Assembly: GCA_950075905.1 (NCBI GenBank)
Contig: CATMVR010000199.1
Location: 1 to 8,193 of the forward strand
Length of the DNA stretch: 8,193 bases
Direction of reading: 5' to 3'
DNA from: an uncultured Persicitalea sp.
GTDB taxonomy: Bacteria > Bacteroidota > Bacteroidia > Cytophagales > Spirosomataceae
A program made the translations under genes and the position numbers. This document shows positions 1 to 6,821 of this stretch, piece by piece (positions within the stretch are counted from its first letter, which is position 1; every line of letters begins with the position of its first letter). The notes beneath the pieces were generated by a model, which made no database searches, was not told where the DNA came from, and saw nothing but the letters and a program-made list of their open reading frames with translations.

Positions 1-382
1 CCTCGGCTTTTGTTTTTGTACCAAACTCGGCCGTTGTGACTTGCTGCTGCCAATCTGTTTCTGGCTGCTGCCGGATACTCTCGCGCAGCTTTTCAAAAGC
101 AAGCTGCTGATAGTCAAGTAATTCGAGTAAATTAATCCACTCGCCAGTATCAGTTTTGGCAATCACCGTCCGGGCCTGTACCTGCACACCGGGCAGACGG
201 AATACATTTTTGGCAAACAGCAACTCCACTTCTCCGATATGGCGGATCAAAAACCCGACAGTATTGACAGTACCGGGTAGCTTTTTGGTCAGATCTTCGG
301 GCCGCAGGCCCGCTAACAGGTTTGTAAAGCGTGTCCGGCCTTCAGCCCAGAGTTGCTCCATGCAGAGGGTTGTCGTGTTCAT
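1..382 (-). CDS. DinB/YfiT-like family protein, N-terminal part (runs off the window)
   Basis: This is an open reading frame of 127 codons from an ATG at 382 down to the window edge; the 3' end is missing. The start has no Shine-Dalgarno, as is usual in Bacteroidota. The visible part is rich in helices. It has a first helix with MEQLWAEGRTRFTNLL, then LRPEDLTKKLPG, then the stretch GFLIRHIGEVELLFAKN around residues 43-59. In the DinB/YfiT four-helix family a histidine in this second helix (here His48) is one ligand of a metal site, and the others would lie in the missing C-terminal half. Members usually have about 150-170 residues, so roughly 30-40 are cut off. Family proteins include metal-dependent thiol transferases and many of unknown role. 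It lies 141 bp downstream of the arsM fusion gene on the same strand, with a strong hairpin between them, so co-transcription is uncertain. The family call is from motif recognition; no specific function can be given. Confidence 0.72.
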   Translation of the reverse strand, partial: MNTTTLCMEQLWAEGRTRFTNLLAGLRPEDLTKKLPGTVNTVGFLIRHIGEVELLFAKNVFRLPGVQVQARTVIAKTDTGEWINLLELLDYQQLAFEKLRESIRQQPETDWQQQVTTAEFGTKTKAE

Positions 383-415
383 GGGCGAAAGAGGAAATGA
401 TTGTTTACATGAGTA

Positions 416-451
416 CCCGGACCTGACAGCAGCCGTGCTGTCAGGTCCGGG
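416..451 (-). terminator. Perfect 15-bp stem-loop between arsM fusion gene and DinB-like gene
   Basis: CCCGGACCTGACAGC (416-430) is perfectly complementary to GCTGTCAGGTCCGGG (437-451), with a 6-nt loop. It lies 73 bp past the stop codon of the arsM fusion gene and 34 bp before the DinB-like start. The GC-rich stem is much stronger than chance would give. Neither side carries a run of T, so it is not a textbook intrinsic terminator. It may be a terminator of the ars transcript, an mRNA-stabilising 3' hairpin, or a bidirectional structure. Confidence 0.55.
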
Positions 452-523
452 CTGGTTATTGAAAGATATGAAAATGTCTCACATAAGGGCCGGTGGCGTC
501 CCCGCTACTCTGCCACTTCGGCC

Positions 524-1852
524 TTAGCAGCAACTACTACCGGGGGTACAACACGAATTCTGCACTTCCGATAGCTTCACTTTGGGTTTTTCGATCCGTC
601 GGTGCATCACTACGGCCGAGCTGGGGCACAGGCTGCCAAACTGCTGTGTAGTGCCGATACTGACAGGCACACTTTCCCGCTCTACCCGGGTATACCCCTG
701 CTTCTCAAAGTACTTGTCGGCCGTAGTTGTAATGAGGTATACGTCTTTGATCCCGTTGAGTTTTGCCTGTTTGAGCAGATCGTTGGTGAGGCGGCGGGCT
801 ATGCGGAAATTCCGGAAGTCTTTGTGCACCGCTACGGAGCGCAGCAGCGCATCGGTACCGTATACTTCCAGTCCGGCTACGCCAACCAGGGTACCGTTGG
901 CGCGGGCCAGTAGGAAGTAGGGTAGTTCGGGGCTGAGGTCGTCGGTGGGTAGGTTCTCTGTTTGGAGCAGGTGGGCTACTTCCGGTAAGTCCTGCGCTCC
1001 GGCGGCGCTAATTTCCAACTCTACATCGGCAGGTACTGCGGGCTTCTCGGCGTAGACCGTGATGCTTTCAATTCCCGAGGTACCGGCGCGGAAGGCGGCG
1101 ATCTCTTCGGCCGACAGGTAGTTTTGCAGGATATCGTCTGGCAGGTAAATCGGCTTCTGCTTTTGCAGGGTGATATTCTCAAACCCGGCTTTCTCAATCA
1201 GCCGCAGGTACTCTTCCTTCGCAATAGCGCCCGATACGCAGCCCGCATACATCTCGGCTGCTTCCTGCAAGTGCTCTGGTAACTCGCCCAGAAGCACGAT
1301 GTCGGAGATGCTGAAATGGCCGCCCGGTTTTAGTACCCGGAAAATCTCGGCAAATACATTGCGCTTGTTGGGTACGAGGTTCAGCACGCAGTTGCTGACG
1401 ATTACGTCGGCCACGTTGTCGCTGACGGGCATGGCTTCGATATCGCCCTGCCTGAACTCCACATTGTGGTAGCCCAGTTTTTCGGCGTTGGTGCGGGCCC
1501 GGCTAATCATGGCCTCCGTAAAGTCAATCCCGATCACCTTGCCTTCTGCCCCCGTTTCTGAGCGAGCCACAAAGCAGTCGTTGCCCGCTCCCGAGCCCAG
1601 GTCAATCACGACGTTGCCTCTTTGGATTTTGGCAAATTGCGTGGGCAGGCCGCAGCCCAGACCCAGATCTGCTTCGGCTACATAGCCGTCAAACTGATTG
1701 TAGTCGTCGGCCATAATCTTACATACCTCTTTGGAGGTCGGTCCCGCTCCGCAGCAGGAGGCGGCGTTGAGCGAGGGGTCTTGTTCGGCAATTTCGGCGT
1801 ACTTCTGGCGTACGATTTCTTTCAGGGCGGCGTCGTTGTTTATGTTGTTCAT
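524..1852 (-). CDS. arsM: Fusion of arsenite methyltransferase (ArsM) and ArsN2-like GNAT acetyltransferase
   Basis: This 442-residue cytoplasmic protein has two domains. Residues 1 to about 270 are an ArsM-type arsenite S-adenosylmethionine methyltransferase. Motif I is VIDLGSGAGND (82-92), the motif after it ends in IGID (107-110), and KPGG is at 175-178. The three cysteines that bind As(III) in this family are present as LGCGLP (C67), SNCVLN (C155) and AGCVSG (C205). More cysteines, C33-C34, sit near the N terminus. A short linker (about 268-278) leads to a GNAT fold (about 278-418) with LLRSVAVHKDF (336-346) and a C-terminal GSLCPSSAVVM (406-416) resembling the arsenic-resistance acetyltransferase ArsN2. 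The acetyl-CoA loop reads RNFRIA (347-352), where GNATs normally have R/Q-x-x-G-x-G/A, so Arg350 replaces the key Gly. The protein ends in a tail with two Cys pairs (C434-C435, C441-C442). A stand-alone ArsM has about 260-290 residues, so the extra length is the GNAT part. ArsM makes methylated arsenicals; what the GNAT acts on is unknown. The gene lies 69 bp downstream of arsR and has a palindromic operator-like site in the gap. The ATG at 1852 is chosen because the ArsM N terminus (KEIVRQKYAEIA) follows directly. Confidence 0.93.
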   Translation of the reverse strand: MNNINNDAALKEIVRQKYAEIAEQDPSLNAASCCGAGPTSKEVCKIMADDYNQFDGYVAEADLGLGCGLPTQFAKIQRGNVVIDLGSGAGNDCFVARSETGAEGKVIGIDFTEAMISRARTNAEKLGYHNVEFRQGDIEAMPVSDNVADVIVSNCVLNLVPNKRNVFAEIFRVLKPGGHFSISDIVLLGELPEHLQEAAEMYAGCVSGAIAKEEYLRLIEKAGFENITLQKQKPIYLPDDILQNYLSAEEIAAFRAGTSGIESITVYAEKPAVPADVELEISAAGAQDLPEVAHLLQTENLPTDDLSPELPYFLLARANGTLVGVAGLEVYGTDALLRSVAVHKDFRNFRIARRLTNDLLKQAKLNGIKDVYLITTTADKYFEKQGYTRVERESVPVSIGTTQQFGSLCPSSAVVMHRRIEKPKVKLSEVQNSCCTPGSSCC

Positions 1853-1887
1853 GGCTAATAGATGTTTGGTTGTTTGCGTATTTATTT

Positions 1888-1903
1888 ATTGTAATATTGC
1901 GAT
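1888..1903 (-). promoter_or_regulatory. Candidate ArsR operator upstream of the arsM fusion gene
   Basis: The plus strand reads ATTGTAATATTGCGAT, an imperfect palindrome around AATATT. Read on the minus strand it matches the operator candidate in front of arsR at 15 of 16 positions. It sits 35 bp upstream of the arsM start, in the arsR-arsM gap. I find no good TAnnTTTG promoter element on the minus strand here, so it may act on a weak promoter or on transcripts coming through from arsR. Binding by ArsR is inferred from the repeat and its context. Confidence 0.68.
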
Positions 1904-1921
1904 GATTGTAGATAAATTTTT

Positions 1922-2260
1922 TTAGCAACAAGAGGAGGCTACGTACTTTTCAAACACGCCGCCGAATACCTGTCGGGCCTCTTCCCACACAGCTTCATTG
2001 ATGCAATAGCACACCCTAGGCGGATTGATATCGCCCTTAATGATGCCGATGCGTTTCAACTCCTTCAAATGCTGCGACACCGTGGCCTGCGACAATGGCA
2101 GTTCGTCTACCAGGTCACCGCAGACACAGGCTTTCTTCTCCGCCAGTAGCCGCAGAATTGCCACCCGGGCCGGATGCGCGAAGGCCTTGGCCAGCTCGGC
2201 GATGCGGTTTTCTTCGGCTGTAAATTCTTCGGTTTTGGTGGCTCCCATGGCTACACTCAT
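1922..2260 (-). CDS. arsR: ArsR/SmtB-family arsenite-responsive transcriptional repressor
   Basis: From the ATG at 2260 this is a 112-residue winged-helix repressor, the normal size for ArsR. It carries the ArsR helix pattern LAKAFAHPARVAILRLL (23-39), the metalloid-site motif ACVCGDLV (44-51; C45 and C47), and the recognition helix LSQATVSQHLKELKRIGII (56-74). In E. coli ArsR a third cysteine completes the CVCDLC site; here that position is Leu50 or Val51. Other cysteines, C84 and C86 (RVCYCIN) and C111-C112 at the very end, could supply the third ligand. Arsenite binding would release it from DNA and derepress the ars genes. The open frame reaches back to an ATG at 2359, but the added residues would be encoded by the operator and promoter, so that start is rejected. 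The ATG at 2248 (MGATKTEEF) is a good alternative, because the inferred transcript start near 2268 leaves only about 8 nt before 2260. The gene is divergent from the hybrid sensor gene and heads the arsR-arsM unit. Confidence 0.94.
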   Translation of the reverse strand: MSVAMGATKTEEFTAEENRIAELAKAFAHPARVAILRLLAEKKACVCGDLVDELPLSQATVSQHLKELKRIGIIKGDINPPRVCYCINEAVWEEARQVFGGVFEKYVASSCC

Positions 2261-2274
2261 TTCGTTTGATGGTC

Positions 2275-2304
2275 CAAAGGTAGGAAGTTTTTTGTTAATC
2301 GCAA
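2275..2304 (-). promoter_or_regulatory. Bacteroidota-type promoter of arsR
   Basis: On the minus strand a TTG (2304-2302) is followed after exactly 19 nt by TACCTTTG (2282-2275), a full match to the Bacteroidota -7 consensus TAnnTTTG with its -33 TTG. Transcription should begin near 2268, just before the arsR start. The TTG lies inside the palindromic ArsR operator candidate, so bound ArsR would block sigma-factor contact. Confidence 0.75.
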
Positions 2305-2313
2305 TATTACGAT
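2298..2313 (-). promoter_or_regulatory. Candidate ArsR operator overlapping the arsR -33 box
   Basis: ATCGCAATATTACGAT is palindromic except for one base pair (C5/A12). The symmetry extends outward to a TT...AA pair (2295-2316, 9 of 11 pairs matching). It overlaps the TTG of the arsR promoter, the usual geometry for autorepression. A 15/16 copy lies upstream of arsM at 1888-1903. That ArsR binds here is an inference from family practice. Confidence 0.75.
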
Positions 2314-2474
2314 GAATTTTTTTTAAGATTTCCAGTAAACTACTGAATGGCTTAATCAAGGAGTCAAAAAGCCCGAAGCTGTATACTTGCTTTGATCTAT
2401 AATTTTTGTATCTTACGAAAAGTCAAGCATTTATCTGCCAACCCCATTACTGAATAAAAGCGTTTGGTAAGGAC

Positions 2475-2482
2475 TATTTTTG
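2475..2482 (+). promoter_or_regulatory. Possible -7 promoter element for the hybrid sensor gene
   Basis: TATTTTTG matches TAnnTTTG fully, 131 bp before the sensor start, but no TTG stands 17-23 nt upstream, so the promoter is weak or needs an activator. A rival is TTG at 2387-2389, then 19 nt, then TATCTTAC at 2409-2416, which has correct spacing but only 6 of 8 bases matching. Neither is certain. Confidence 0.3.
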
Positions 2483-2613
2483 TCCCTATCAATCCTATTT
2501 TTCAGAGTTTCTCTTATGCTTTCGCAATACAAATTCGCTTGATCTGACGACGGGTCAAATCCATTCGGCAGATTTGGCCTGCTGCTCACGAAGCCAACAT
2601 AAAGAAAACGCTT

Positions 2614-5600
2614 ATGAACCTCAGGAAGCAAATGCTCAGGGCCGGGGTACTTCCTGTGGTTTTAATAGGTTGGTTTGTGCTTACCATTCCCGGTTTTGTA
2701 CAATCTCAGGGAAACCAAATCAACAGGGAGCGATTTTCTTTGGTGGAGGGAGTGCCGAGCAGTACTATTCTGGATATTGCACAAGATCATCAGGGATATA
2801 TCTGGCTGGGTACGGAAGATGGTTTGGTACGCTACGATGGGTACCAGTTTTTAACGTATAGCAACATTCCGGGAGACTCCACTTCCTTATCTCAGAACCG
2901 GATTGAAAAATTGTTCGTAGACTATACCGGCGATCTGTGGATCGGTTCCAAATCTGATCTTGACCGCTACAATTCCGCCTGCGAATGCTTTGTCCGGTAT
3001 GCGGTCGGGGCGTCCACTGACGGGTTCAGGCAGGCAGGACAGATCAACGGCTTCGCCGAAGACAAAGACCATAACCTCTGGATTGGTTCTCAGCAAGGAG
3101 GCCTGTTTCGTTACTCCCGAAAAACCAACCAATTCGTCCGCTTCCTGAACGACTCAACCAAGTCGGAACATCTTCTTGATGATGAGGTGCGGGAGCTTTT
3201 GGTTGATAAAAACAACACCCTGTGGTTAGGTACCGGCGAGACCTTCGACGCTACTGTTTCCGGAGGTGGGCTGGTACGGCTGAATTTGAACACGGGCCAG
3301 GTCAAACGCTTTACGCATGATCAGGATAATGCCAACAGTCTGCTGGATAACCGCGTCAGCGCCCTGCTGGAAGATCGGGAGGGTAAGCTCTGGATAGGTA
3401 CCTGTCAGAACGGACTACATTACTTTGATCCTCATAAAGAGGAGATTATCCGAGTCATGCCCGACCCGGCCAATCCGGATGCTTTTCACGCACCGCAGGG
3501 AAAAATGGGGTTATGGTCTTCCTGTCCCCATGTCAAATTTATTCATCAGAGTACAAACGGCGACTTTTGGGTAGGTACTTTCAATGGCGGGCTCAACCAG
3601 TATGATCCCGTTGCCAAAAAACTTTACCGTTATACCCACGTCGCCGATAATCCGGTTAGTTTAAATTCCAATCAGGTCTGGTCATTCTTACAGGATCGAC
3701 AGGGCCGGCTGTGGATAGGCAGCGTTAGCGGAGCGCTTCAGAAGGCAGACCTCTCCCTGCACAAGTTTACCGTGTACCCCTACGATCCAAAGGCACCCGC
3801 CGGTTTGTCGTTTGGGTTTGTCATGGGAACTTATGAGGCACCCGGAAACCCTGGGATCATCTGGCTGGGAACACGGGGAGGGGGCCTCAACCGGTTGGAT
3901 GTGGCAACGGGCCGGTTTACTCATTTTCGTCATAACCCCAGGGATAAGGGTAGTATCAGCAGTGATATTGTCTGGACCACTTTTGAAGACCGGAACGGAA
4001 CGTTTTGGGTAGGCACGGAGGCGGGCCTGGATATACTGAACCGGCAGACGGGTACGTTCACCCCCTACCAGCTCAAAAACAACAATGGCTACACTCCCGT
4101 ACCGTCTCCGGTAATCCGTATGCACGAAGACCGCGAAGGTGCCTTGTGGCTAGGTACCTGGAGTGGTGGAATTATCCGGTTGAGCAAGGATAAAAAGACT
4201 TTCAAAAGGTACAATTTTTCCAGGGGAGGCCAGCAGTCCTTTTATAACAGTGTTTTTGCCATTCATGAAGATTCCAACGGGACGCTTTGGGCAGGCGTAT
4301 TTCAGGGCGGCCTGTTTCAGTACGATCCTCAGCGTGATCGTTTCATCCCCCACCTAAAAGGCTACGGAGCCACCAGCCTGCTGGAAGATAGCGCGGGGGT
4401 GTTCTGGGTAGGTACTTCCAATTACGGTATGCTCCACTACAATTCAGCAGAGGGTACCATCAGGCAATATACCCGGGCCGATGGATTGCCCAGCGATATT
4501 GTTTTGGGTGTTCAGGCCGATGCCAGCGGTATTCTCTGGCTTTCGACGGGAAAGGGCATCGCCAGATTTGATCCAGCCACGGGGAGCATTACGAACTACG
4601 GTATTGCTGATGGCTTGCCCTTTACCAGTTTCAATCATACCAGTACTTTTAAAAGCGCGGAGGGACACATCTTTTTTGGTGGAAACGGTGGCCTGGTTTC
4701 ATTCGATCCAAAGCGGGTGAAAGGGAATCCTTATCCACCGGACGTACTCATCAGCAGTCTGCAAATAGCCGGAAAACCGTTCGATCTGCGGGGCTATCGA
4801 AGTAGTCCTACTGCCCGAATTTCCTTTACGCATCAGCAAAACGACCTGACCTTTGATTACGTAGGGCTGCATTTCACTAACCCATCCGGGAATACCTACA
4901 AGTACCGCCTGCATCCCTACGAAACAGACTGGATAGAGGCAGGTACTCAGCGTACCGCCCGCTACACCAATCTTGACCCGGGAGAATATACTTTTCAGGT
5001 ACTCGCCCGGAGCAGCGACGGGGTCTGGAATGAGAAAGGGGCCTCCTTGCTTCTCTACATCGTGCCCCCCTGGTGGACCAGATGGTGGGCGTATGCACTG
5101 CTGGCGAGTGTCTTTTTAGGCCTGAGCTACTGGTTTTACCGGTTTCAACTCTCCCGAAAACTCGCCTTTGCCGAAAGCAAGCGTCTCAAAGAAATTGACC
5201 TCTTAAAAAACAGCCTCTACACCAACATTACCCACGAGTTCCGTACCCCTCTGACGGTCATACTCGGAATGGCCGATACCCTACACGCTGAGGCGGTAAA
5301 GCAGCAGTGGAATCAGGCCGAACAGCCGCTGGAAATGATTCACCGTAACGGAGAAAGCCTGTTGCAACTGGTAAATCAGATGCTTGATTTGTCGAGGCTG
5401 GAAAGCGGGCACCTGGAACTGGAACTCCTGCAAACAGACGTGATTCCCTATATTAAATACCTCTGTGAAAGCTTTCACTCGCTGGCTCAGGAAAAACATA
5501 TAAACCTGACCGTGTATGCCGAAATTGATGGGTTACACATGGATTATGATGCTGCCAAGTTAGCTACGGTCATTTCCAACCTGTTGTCGAACGCCATCAA

Positions 5601-6747
5601 GTTTACGCCCGAAGGAGGCAAATTAACTGTACACCTCAACCAGGCGTTACGGGCAGGTCAGGAGCAACTAGTATTAAAGGTAAAAGACACGGGTAAAGGG
5701 ATTGCTGATGCCGATATTCCCTATGTTTTTGACCGCTTTTATCAGGCGGATAGCTCTTCCGCCCGGCTGCACGAAGGTACGGGCATTGGCCTGGCTCTGA
5801 CTAAAGAACTGGTCGAACTCATGCGGGGTACAATAACCATTAGGAGCCAGGAAGGCAAAGGCAGTGAATTTATAGTCGAAATTCCGGTTACCAGGCACGC
5901 CCCCAAAGGCCAGGTTGTATCGGTACCCCTGGATAGTACCTACGCTGCCATTCCGGTCGCAGAAGCATCGCCTTCACAACATGGTGAGGAGGCGGATATG
6001 CCCGTAGTCCTGATCATTGAGGATAACAGGGATGTGGTCAGTTACCTGATACTCACTTTGGAGGATAAGTACCATTGCCTTCATGCAAAAAACGGTCAGA
6101 TGGGGCTGGAAATGGCATTTGAAGAAATTCCGGATATTATAATCTGTGATGTCATGATGCCAGGCATAGATGGGTATGAGGTGTGCGCCATGCTGAAAAC
6201 GGATGAGCGCAGCAATCACATTCCCATTATTATGTTGACGGCCCGGGTAGGGGCAGAAGATCGGGTGACCGGGCTTTCCAGAGGAGCGGATGCGTACCTG
6301 GCAAAGCCTTTTGAAAAAGCGGAACTGATCGTTCGTCTGGAAAAACTGCTGGAAATGCGGCAGCTGCTTCAACAGAAATACAGTGGCGGCCTCTTCGGCA
6401 GTACCCTGCAAAGCAACACGACCGATCATGTGGTTGATAAATTTATGACCAAAGTGGAGGGGATAATTCTTGAACACCTGGAAGAAGAGGACTTCTCGGC
6501 CGATCAGCTGGGGCAGGCTGTACACCTGAGCCGGTCCCAGGTCCATCGTAAAATCAAAGCGCTCACCGGCCAGTCCACCTCCCTTTATATTCGTCTGATC
6601 CGCCTTCAAAAAGCCAAAGAATTGCTTGCTTCTGAGGATCTCACCATCTCAGAAGTTGCCTATCAGGTAGGCTTCAAATCGCCGGTCTATTTTTCTCAGA
6701 TCTTCAAGAAGACCTTCGGCGAAAGCCCAACGGAGAGCCGCAAATAG
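2614..6747 (+). CDS. Hybrid two-component system sensor/regulator (Reg_prop-Y_Y_Y-HisKA-HATPase-REC-HTH_AraC)
   Basis: This 1377-residue inner-membrane protein joins a whole two-component pathway in one chain. Residues 1-32 form a signal peptide or anchor (LRKQ, then a hydrophobic stretch 11-28). About 14 repeats of the form D-x-x-G-x-hydrophobic-W-hydrophobic-G-T-x-x-G-hydrophobic follow, beginning near 57, 103, 150, 198, 253, 312, 360, 411, 458, 506, 552, 591, 636 and 681, enough for two seven-bladed periplasmic propellers. A Y_Y_Y domain spans about 737-816 and one membrane helix about 823-842. The kinase core has the H-box NITHEFRTPL (His874), N-box NLLSNAIKF (989-997), DTGKGI (1025-1030) and GTGIGL (1055-1060). 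The receiver has phospho-acceptor Asp1179 (ICDVMMPG), Thr1209 and Lys1231. The AraC-type DNA-binding domain (about 1283-1372) has both helix-turn-helix units. All catalytic residues are present and the length is normal for the family. Such proteins sense glycan fragments in the periplasm and usually switch on a nearby polysaccharide utilisation locus. None is visible here, so the ligand and target are unknown. The ATG at 2614 gives an intact signal peptide; Met7 is an alternative start. Confidence 0.96.
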   Translation: MNLRKQMLRAGVLPVVLIGWFVLTIPGFVQSQGNQINRERFSLVEGVPSSTILDIAQDHQGYIWLGTEDGLVRYDGYQFLTYSNIPGDSTSLSQNRIEKLFVDYTGDLWIGSKSDLDRYNSACECFVRYAVGASTDGFRQAGQINGFAEDKDHNLWIGSQQGGLFRYSRKTNQFVRFLNDSTKSEHLLDDEVRELLVDKNNTLWLGTGETFDATVSGGGLVRLNLNTGQVKRFTHDQDNANSLLDNRVSALLEDREGKLWIGTCQNGLHYFDPHKEEIIRVMPDPANPDAFHAPQGKMGLWSSCPHVKFIHQSTNGDFWVGTFNGGLNQYDPVAKKLYRYTHVADNPVSLNSNQVWSFLQDRQGRLWIGSVSGALQKADLSLHKFTVYPYDPKAPAGLSFGFVMGTYEAPGNPGIIWLGTRGGGLNRLDVATGRFTHFRHNPRDKGSISSDIVWTTFEDRNGTFWVGTEAGLDILNRQTGTFTPYQLKNNNGYTPVPSPVIRMHEDREGALWLGTWSGGIIRLSKDKKTFKRYNFSRGGQQSFYNSVFAIHEDSNGTLWAGVFQGGLFQYDPQRDRFIPHLKGYGATSLLEDSAGVFWVGTSNYGMLHYNSAEGTIRQYTRADGLPSDIVLGVQADASGILWLSTGKGIARFDPATGSITNYGIADGLPFTSFNHTSTFKSAEGHIFFGGNGGLVSFDPKRVKGNPYPPDVLISSLQIAGKPFDLRGYRSSPTARISFTHQQNDLTFDYVGLHFTNPSGNTYKYRLHPYETDWIEAGTQRTARYTNLDPGEYTFQVLARSSDGVWNEKGASLLLYIVPPWWTRWWAYALLASVFLGLSYWFYRFQLSRKLAFAESKRLKEIDLLKNSLYTNITHEFRTPLTVILGMADTLHAEAVKQQWNQAEQPLEMIHRNGESLLQLVNQMLDLSRLESGHLELELLQTDVIPYIKYLCESFHSLAQEKHINLTVYAEIDGLHMDYDAAKLATVISNLLSNAIKFTPEGGKLTVHLNQALRAGQEQLVLKVKDTGKGIADADIPYVFDRFYQADSSSARLHEGTGIGLALTKELVELMRGTITIRSQEGKGSEFIVEIPVTRHAPKGQVVSVPLDSTYAAIPVAEASPSQHGEEADMPVVLIIEDNRDVVSYLILTLEDKYHCLHAKNGQMGLEMAFEEIPDIIICDVMMPGIDGYEVCAMLKTDERSNHIPIIMLTARVGAEDRVTGLSRGADAYLAKPFEKAELIVRLEKLLEMRQLLQQKYSGGLFGSTLQSNTTDHVVDKFMTKVEGIILEHLEEEDFSADQLGQAVHLSRSQVHRKIKALTGQSTSLYIRLIRLQKAKELLASEDLTISEVAYQVGFKSPVYFSQIFKKTFGESPTESRK

Positions 6748-6759
6748 TTGATTTTCATT

Positions 6760-6801
6760 CTTTTGCAACAATAACGAAAGCTTTTGCTACAATAGCGAAA
6801 G
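6760..6801 (+). repeat. Two abutting 21-bp direct repeats, each with internal dyad symmetry
   Basis: The units are 6760-6780 and 6781-6801. They differ at two of 21 positions (A/T at unit position 8, A/G at position 15). Each begins CTTTTGC and ends CGAAAG, so each is also an imperfect inverted repeat; in the second unit 8 of 10 pairs match, and its RNA could fold into a stem with a five-base ACAAT loop (6780-6802). The 21-bp period is two helical turns. The block starts 12 bp after the sensor gene stop and ends 20 bp before a TAGCTTTG box. It may be a regulator-binding site or paired 3'-end hairpins. Confidence 0.85.
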
Positions 6802-6821
6802 CATGGCGCCGCTCAAACGTC

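Larger units (their letters stand above)
2261..2613. other. Divergent intergenic region between arsR and the hybrid sensor gene
   Basis: The 353 bp between the two divergent starts is AT-rich. The arsR side (2261-2316) holds the arsR promoter and operator. The sensor-gene side (about 2360-2613) holds a TAnnTTTG-like box at 2475-2482 and no clear repeats. Short open frames here show no recognisable protein and are not called. No transcription terminator is needed between these divergent genes and none is visible. Confidence 0.6.

Noticed and set aside
156..527. 123-codon plus-strand frame
   Set aside because: It crosses the DinB-like gene antisense and the hairpin, and its product is low-complexity with no family resemblance.
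1719..1931. 70-codon minus-strand frame upstream of and into arsM
   Set aside because: It translates the operator-bearing arsR-arsM gap and then runs out of frame into ArsM; no coding signal of its own.
3688..4125. 145-codon minus-strand frame
   Set aside because: It lies antisense inside the propeller repeats of the sensor; the open frame follows from the repeated codon pattern.
5974..6609. 211-codon minus-strand frame
   Set aside because: It is a mirror of the receiver and AraC parts of the hybrid sensor, whose frame has clear catalytic motifs.
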